Positions 23,752 to 27,493 of a DNA stretch of 27,493 nucleotides are shown here, in pieces. Within the stretch, counting starts at the first letter, position 1; the number at the start of each line of letters is the position of its first letter. This stretch comes from JAJTHJ01 sp046316025 (GTDB lineage: Bacteria > Pseudomonadota > Gammaproteobacteria > Burkholderiales > Burkholderiaceae_F). The DNA lies in contig JBKCXU010000001.1 of NCBI GenBank assembly GCA_046316025.1, positions 1-27,493 on the forward strand, in the 5' to 3' direction. Both the position numbers and the translations under genes were made by a program. The notes under the pieces were generated by a model that saw nothing but the letters and a program-made list of their open reading frames with translations, was not told the origin of the DNA and searched no databases.

Positions 23752-24956
23752 CCGAATCGAAGCGGGCGCGCGTGTCCCTCGACGCTGCCCGCTGGGCAGC
23801 GATCCTCGCCGTGTGTGCCGTGCCGGTGTCGCCGCCAGTGGCCAACGTGGGCATGGGGCTCACGCTGATCATGCTGCTCGCCAGCGGCGAGGCCAGGCCT
23901 CGGCTCGCGGCGGCCTGCCGGCAGCCGCTGGTGCTCGGCGCTTTTGCGGTCCTGCTGGTGGTGGCCGTGGGCATGCTGTGGGCCGACGTGCCCTGGCGCG
24001 CCCGCTGGGACGCCTGGTGGAGCTGGCGCAAGCTGCTGCTGATTCCGGTGCTGCTGGCGCTGTTCGGCGACGCGCGGTGGAAGCGGCGCTTTGCCGCGGC
24101 CTTTGCACTGATTTGCGGTGTCGGCGCGCTGGCGATTTTTGCCGTCTGGCTGGGCTGGGTGCCACAGCTGCCGCGCGAGGCCGCCAGCGAACTGCTGCGC
24201 AACCGCGGTACGCAGGGGATGGCGCTGGCGATTGCCGTGCTGTGTTCGATCTGGCTCGCGCTGGCCGCGGCCGGCCCGCGCCGCTGGGCCTGGCTCGCGC
24301 TCGGCGCGCTGGCGGCGGCGGCGGCGCTCGTCGCGACCATCGGCCGCAGCGGCCACCTGGCGCTGCTGATCATGGTCGGCGTGTTTGCGCTGGCGATGCT
24401 GCGCGAGCCGCGCTACCGGCTAGGGGTACTCGGCGTGGCGGTGCTGGTCGTGCTGGCCGCGGCGCTAACCCCCAACGTGCGCGAGCGGATGGCGGTGGCG
24501 GTGGACGAGTTCCGCACCGCGCAGGCCGGCCAAGGCGAGTTGACCTCTTTCGGCATGCGCGCAGTGATGTACGAGAACTCGCTGCGCGTGGTCGCCCAAC
24601 ATCCGTGGATCGGCGTGGGTACCGGTGCCTTCGCCGCGGCCTACGCAAAGGAGATCGAAGGCCGTTACACCGACTGGCGCGCCACGCCGACGGTCGATCC
24701 GCACAACCAGTACCTGTTCTTCGCCGCCGAACTCGGTGTGCTCGGCCTGCTGGTCTTTCTCGGCTACATCGTCGCCGCGCTGCTCGACCGTGGCGACGGC
24801 ACGTCCGCGCGCTGGGTGGCGGTGGCAATCCTGCTCGCCTGGTGCGCGACGAGCCTGTTCAGCTCGCACTTCAAGACATTTGCCGAGGGACACCTGCTGG
24901 CGATGTTTCTCGGCGTGATGATGGCGCGGCCCTATCCACCGACGCGCCTGGCCTGA
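23742..24956 (+). CDS. O-antigen ligase-like polytopic membrane protein (Wzy/WaaL family)
   Basis: The 404-residue inner-membrane protein has about ten to twelve hydrophobic helices and one larger periplasmic loop around residues 245-330. In that loop lies the Wzy_C/WaaL-type pattern: NRGTQGMALAI earlier, GMRAVMYENSLRVVAQHPWIGVGTGAF, then VDPHNQYLFFAAELGVLGL with the conserved histidine-asparagine. WaaL joins O-antigen from undecaprenyl diphosphate to the lipid A-core in the periplasm. A Wzy-type polymerase or other ligase cannot be excluded, but the setting among LPS-core genes favours ligase. The ATG overlaps the GT25 stop by ten bases. Its last 25 bases overlap the convergent family-9 gene. 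Confidence 0.83.
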   Translation: MAITESKRARVSLDAARWAAILAVCAVPVSPPVANVGMGLTLIMLLASGEARPRLAAACRQPLVLGAFAVLLVVAVGMLWADVPWRARWDAWWSWRKLLLIPVLLALFGDARWKRRFAAAFALICGVGALAIFAVWLGWVPQLPREAASELLRNRGTQGMALAIAVLCSIWLALAAAGPRRWAWLALGALAAAAALVATIGRSGHLALLIMVGVFALAMLREPRYRLGVLGVAVLVVLAAALTPNVRERMAVAVDEFRTAQAGQGELTSFGMRAVMYENSLRVVAQHPWIGVGTGAFAAAYAKEIEGRYTDWRATPTVDPHNQYLFFAAELGVLGLLVFLGYIVAALLDRGDGTSARWVAVAILLAWCATSLFSSHFKTFAEGHLLAMFLGVMMARPYPPTRLA

Positions 24957-26023
24957 AGCCGGTCCAGCGCGCTGAGGACCGCCTCGACGGGTAGCTCGTC
25001 CAGGCAGCGCGAGTAGCTTTCGCGGTGGCGGTCGCAGCCTTCCAGTTGGCAGGGCACGCAGTCGAGATCCGCGTTTTGCAACAGGACGACGTTGCCGCGC
25101 CGCTGTTGCGCAAAGCGCTTCTCGTAGGCGGTGGTCAGACCTTCGGCCGGCCAGGGCCCCCATAAGGTCGGGTCGGTCGGGCCGTACAGCGCGACGGTGG
25201 GCGTGCCGCAGGCCGCGGCGAGGTGGGTCGTCGCCGTGTCCGGGCCAACGTAGGCTGCGGCGTGATGCAGCAGATCGGCCGTTTGTGCGAGCGACAGCTT
25301 GCCGCGCAAGTCCACCGCCCGTGAGGTCGACGGGCCGAGCACTTCGGCCACGTAACCCAGCTCCGCTTCGACCGGCGCCGCGGTGACCGCCACCCGCAGC
25401 CCGCGCGAGATCAGCGCGTCGATCAGCGCACGCCAACCGGCCGCGTGCCAGCGCTTGTAGCGGCGACGCGGCGCGGGATGCAGCAGCGCAAACGGCGTGC
25501 TCTCGACGTCGAAGCCGGTGAGGGCCGAGCACTGCGCGGCAGTCAGGCCGGCCGTCGGCGGTCGCAGCCGCGGCGTGCCGCCAAAGCCCAGTGCCGCCGG
25601 CAGCCGCGCGTATTCAGAGACGCGGTGCGCCGTGGCATCGGCGGTCAGCGACTGTGCCAGCAGCGCGTCCTTCCAGAAGCGCTTGCTTCGCTTGACCGGC
25701 ACCAGGCCCACTCGCCGCCGCGCGGCAGCCCAGCCGTAGAGGTGCGGGCGGTCGCCGGTCTGCACGATCAGCGCCAACTCGTATTTGTTCCAAAGCCCGG
25801 CGCCAAAACGAAACCGCTCGCTCCATCCGGCGCGCCGCGGCAGCGCGTGCACGGCGTCAATGTCGGCGTTGCCTTCGAGCATGGGCGCCGTGTCGGCGAA
25901 CACCAGCATGCCGATGTGCGCCTGCGGCCAGGCGGCGCGCAGCGTGCGCGCGATCCCCGTGGTGAGCAGAACGTCGCCCAGGTAGCGCAGCGAGACGATC
26001 AACACTGACGACGGCGGCTTCAT
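24932..26023 (-). CDS. Glycosyltransferase family 9, WaaQ-like heptosyltransferase
   Basis: The 363-residue GT9 enzyme has LIVSLRYLGDVLLTTG (R-x-x-G-D) at its start, LHPAPRRRYKRW in the middle and YVGPDTATTHLAAACGTP followed by YGPTDPTLWGPWP as the donor-site signature. The C-terminal cysteine-containing segment CVPCQLEGCDRHRESYSRC is typical of the WaaQ-like (heptosyltransferase III) branch. It presumably adds a heptose to the LPS core from ADP-heptose; the acceptor is not determinable here. The ATG at 26021-26023 follows RNase G in the same direction after a 65-base spacer carrying a heptanucleotide repeat. The 3' end overlaps the ligase-like gene tail-to-tail. Confidence 0.86.
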   Translation of the reverse strand: MKPPSSVLIVSLRYLGDVLLTTGIARTLRAAWPQAHIGMLVFADTAPMLEGNADIDAVHALPRRAGWSERFRFGAGLWNKYELALIVQTGDRPHLYGWAAARRRVGLVPVKRSKRFWKDALLAQSLTADATAHRVSEYARLPAALGFGGTPRLRPPTAGLTAAQCSALTGFDVESTPFALLHPAPRRRYKRWHAAGWRALIDALISRGLRVAVTAAPVEAELGYVAEVLGPSTSRAVDLRGKLSLAQTADLLHHAAAYVGPDTATTHLAAACGTPTVALYGPTDPTLWGPWPAEGLTTAYEKRFAQQRRGNVVLLQNADLDCVPCQLEGCDRHRESYSRCLDELPVEAVLSALDRLQARRVGG

Positions 26024-26058
26024 GACACTTTTCCATCGCGGCGAACCCGCACCGCGAT

Positions 26059-26086
26059 CAACCGACAACCGACAACGGACATCCGT
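26059..26086. repeat. CAACNGA heptanucleotide tandem repeat
   Basis: Three units CAACCGA, CAACCGA, CAACGGA and a degenerate CATCCGT follow each other with an exact 7-base period in the spacer between RNase G and the family-9 gene. The unit is the same as in the ugpB-ugpA spacer (2276-2374), about 24 kb away. Confidence 0.75.
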
Positions 26087-26088
26087 CC

Positions 26089-27493
26089 TTACATGAGAAC
26101 GATGTCGTACTGCTCCTGGGTGTAGACGCTTTCGACCTGCATCGAGATCGGCTTGCCGATGAAGTCGGCGAGCATCGACAGCGAGGCCGACTCGTCCTCC
26201 AGAAAAAGATCGACCACGCTTTGCGCGGCCAGGATGCGGAACTCGCGCGTCGGCGCCAGCGAGTCGCCGAACTGCCGCGATTGGCGCAGGATGTCGCGCA
26301 GGATTTCGTAGCACACCGTGCGCGCGGTCTTGATCTCGCCGCGGCCGCTGCACGTCGGGCAGGGCTCGCACAGCACGTGCGCCAGCGACTCGCGCGTGCG
26401 CTTGCGCGTGACCTCGACCAGCCCGAGCTGCGTGAAGGCGCTCACCGTCACCCGCACGCGGTCGCGGGCGAGCGCCTTCTTGAACTCGGTGAGCACCGCT
26501 TCGCGGTGCTCGGCGTTGCTCATGTCGATAAAGTCCACGACGATGATCCCGCCCAGGTTGCGCAGCCGCAGTTGCCGCGCGATCGCCTGTGCGGCCTCCA
26601 GATTGGTCTTGAAGATCGTGTCGTCGAAGCTGCGCGTGCCGACGAAGCCGCCGGTGTTCACGTCCACCGTGGTCATCGCCTCGGTCTGGTCGATGATCAG
26701 GTAGCCGCCGGACTTGAGTTCCACCCGGCGGCTCAGCGCGCGGCCGATTTCTTCGTCGATCGGATACAGGTCGAACAAGGGCCGCTCGCCGGTGTAATGC
26801 ACGAGCTTGCTCGTCGCGCGCGGCACGTACTGCGCGGCAAAGGCTTGCAACGCGACGAAGTTTTCGCGCGAATCGATCTGGATGCCGCTCGTCTCCTCGG
26901 TGGTCAGGTCGCGCAGCACGCGCTGCGCCAGCGACAACTCCTGATACAGCAGCGACGGCGCCGGCACCTGGGTGGCGAGTTCCGCGATCTGCCGGTAGCG
27001 CTTGCGCAGGTATTCGAGATCGGCGGCCAGATCGGTCTCGGTCGCATCCTCCGCGCTGGTGCGGATGATGTAGCCGCCCTTTTCGTCGGCGGGCACGAGT
27101 CGCGCCAGCGTCTCGCGCAACTGGGTGCGGTCGGCCTCGCTCTCGATTTTCTGCGACACACCAATGTGCGCGTCCTGCGGCAGGTAGACGAGCGTGCGGC
27201 CGGCGAGCGAAATCTGCGTGGACAGGCGCGCGCCCTTACTGCCGATCGGGTCCTTGACCACCTGCACCAGCAGCCGGTCGCCGTCGGCGATCAGCCGCTC
27301 GATCGGCGGCGGCGTGCCGTTGGCCGCCTGCCGGTACGCAAGGATGTCGGCCACGTGCAGAAAGGCCGCTCGCTCCAGCCCGATGTCGATAAACGCCGAC
27401 TGCATCCCCGGCAGCACGCGCGCGACCTTGCCCAGGTAGACGTTGCCGACCAGCCCGCGCGCGGCGGTGCGCTCGATCAGGATTTCCTGCACC
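26089..27493 (-). CDS. rng: Ribonuclease G (partial, N-terminus beyond window)
   Basis: RNase G is an endoribonuclease of the RNase E/G family, needed for 16S rRNA 5'-end maturation and mRNA decay. About 467 residues are visible; against E. coli RNase G (489) roughly 20 N-terminal residues are missing at the right edge, and the GTG near 27490 is internal. It starts in the S1-type domain (RGLVGNVYLGKVARVLPGMQSAF). The catalytic DNase I-like part shows TTVDVNTGGFVG and IIVVDFIDM with the magnesium-binding aspartates. The Zn-link cysteines are in CPTCSGRG. The stop is TAA. The family-9 gene follows in the same direction. The short length without a C-terminal scaffold distinguishes it from RNase E. 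Confidence 0.94.
   Translation of the reverse strand, partial: VQEILIERTAARGLVGNVYLGKVARVLPGMQSAFIDIGLERAAFLHVADILAYRQAANGTPPPIERLIADGDRLLVQVVKDPIGSKGARLSTQISLAGRTLVYLPQDAHIGVSQKIESEADRTQLRETLARLVPADEKGGYIIRTSAEDATETDLAADLEYLRKRYRQIAELATQVPAPSLLYQELSLAQRVLRDLTTEETSGIQIDSRENFVALQAFAAQYVPRATSKLVHYTGERPLFDLYPIDEEIGRALSRRVELKSGGYLIIDQTEAMTTVDVNTGGFVGTRSFDDTIFKTNLEAAQAIARQLRLRNLGGIIVVDFIDMSNAEHREAVLTEFKKALARDRVRVTVSAFTQLGLVEVTRKRTRESLAHVLCEPCPTCSGRGEIKTARTVCYEILRDILRQSRQFGDSLAPTREFRILAAQSVVDLFLEDESASLSMLADFIGKPISMQVESVYTQEQYDIVLM

Overview
The window is GC-rich chromosomal DNA, densely coding on both strands. Gene content suggests a Gram-negative betaproteobacterium, perhaps Burkholderiales or Rhodocyclales-like. 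The grounds are a ugpBAEC operon, ubiA, rhlE, dnaE, msbA, RNase G, and an LPS-core glycosyltransferase cluster with two family-9 heptosyltransferase-type enzymes and a waaE homologue. No rRNA, tRNA, CRISPR array, transposase or prophage gene was recognised. The lineage is an inference from gene content, not from a phylogenetic marker.

Layout. (1) 1-3690, minus strand: sn-glycerol-3-phosphate ABC importer in the order ugpB-ugpA-ugpE-ugpC, with ugpC cut by the left edge. Two of its spacers hold unusual short tandem repeats. (2) 3829-6077, plus: ubiA (ubiquinone prenyltransferase) followed 17 bases later by a TrpB2-type tryptophan synthase beta chain. (3) 6078-8225: an accessory stretch with a 17-bp tandem repeat, a visibly AT-richer unknown lipoprotein gene, about 400 bases without a clear gene, and a DUF433/DUF5615 toxin-antitoxin pair. 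(4) 8226-12598, plus: DEAD-box helicase rhlE, an exported DUF4105-like protein whose start region carries a REP-like palindrome read in frame, a GNAT acetyltransferase, a DUF3291 protein, and a second GNAT gene broken by one in-frame TAG. (5) 12777-13250, minus: a small membrane-anchored BamE/SmpA-like protein of unknown role. (6) 13351-16812, plus: dnaE, the replicative polymerase alpha subunit. (7) 16946-26023: a surface-polysaccharide region with a family-9 glycosyltransferase, msbA with a translationally coupled AhpD-like gene, a YeaQ/GlsB-type small membrane protein, a GT4 enzyme, a waaE-like GT2, a GT25 enzyme, an O-antigen-ligase-like polytopic protein and a second family-9 enzyme. (8) 26089-27493, minus: RNase G, cut by the right edge near its N-terminus.

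The LPS genes form a coherent set. The family-9, GT4, GT2 and GT25 enzymes would build and decorate the core oligosaccharide on the cytoplasmic face. MsbA would flip the lipid A-core, and the WaaL-like protein would join polymer to core on the periplasmic side. They sit in several short, oppositely oriented transcription units rather than one operon.

The most notable signals are repeat-like and gene-integrity features rather than a clearly new multi-gene system. They are a heptanucleotide tandem repeat family (CAACNGA) at three places, a REP/BIME-like palindrome in two places (one inside an N-terminal coding region), 21-bp and 17-bp tandem repeats, a 75-bp imperfect inverted repeat, and an amber-interrupted acetyltransferase in a genome that uses TAG as an ordinary stop.
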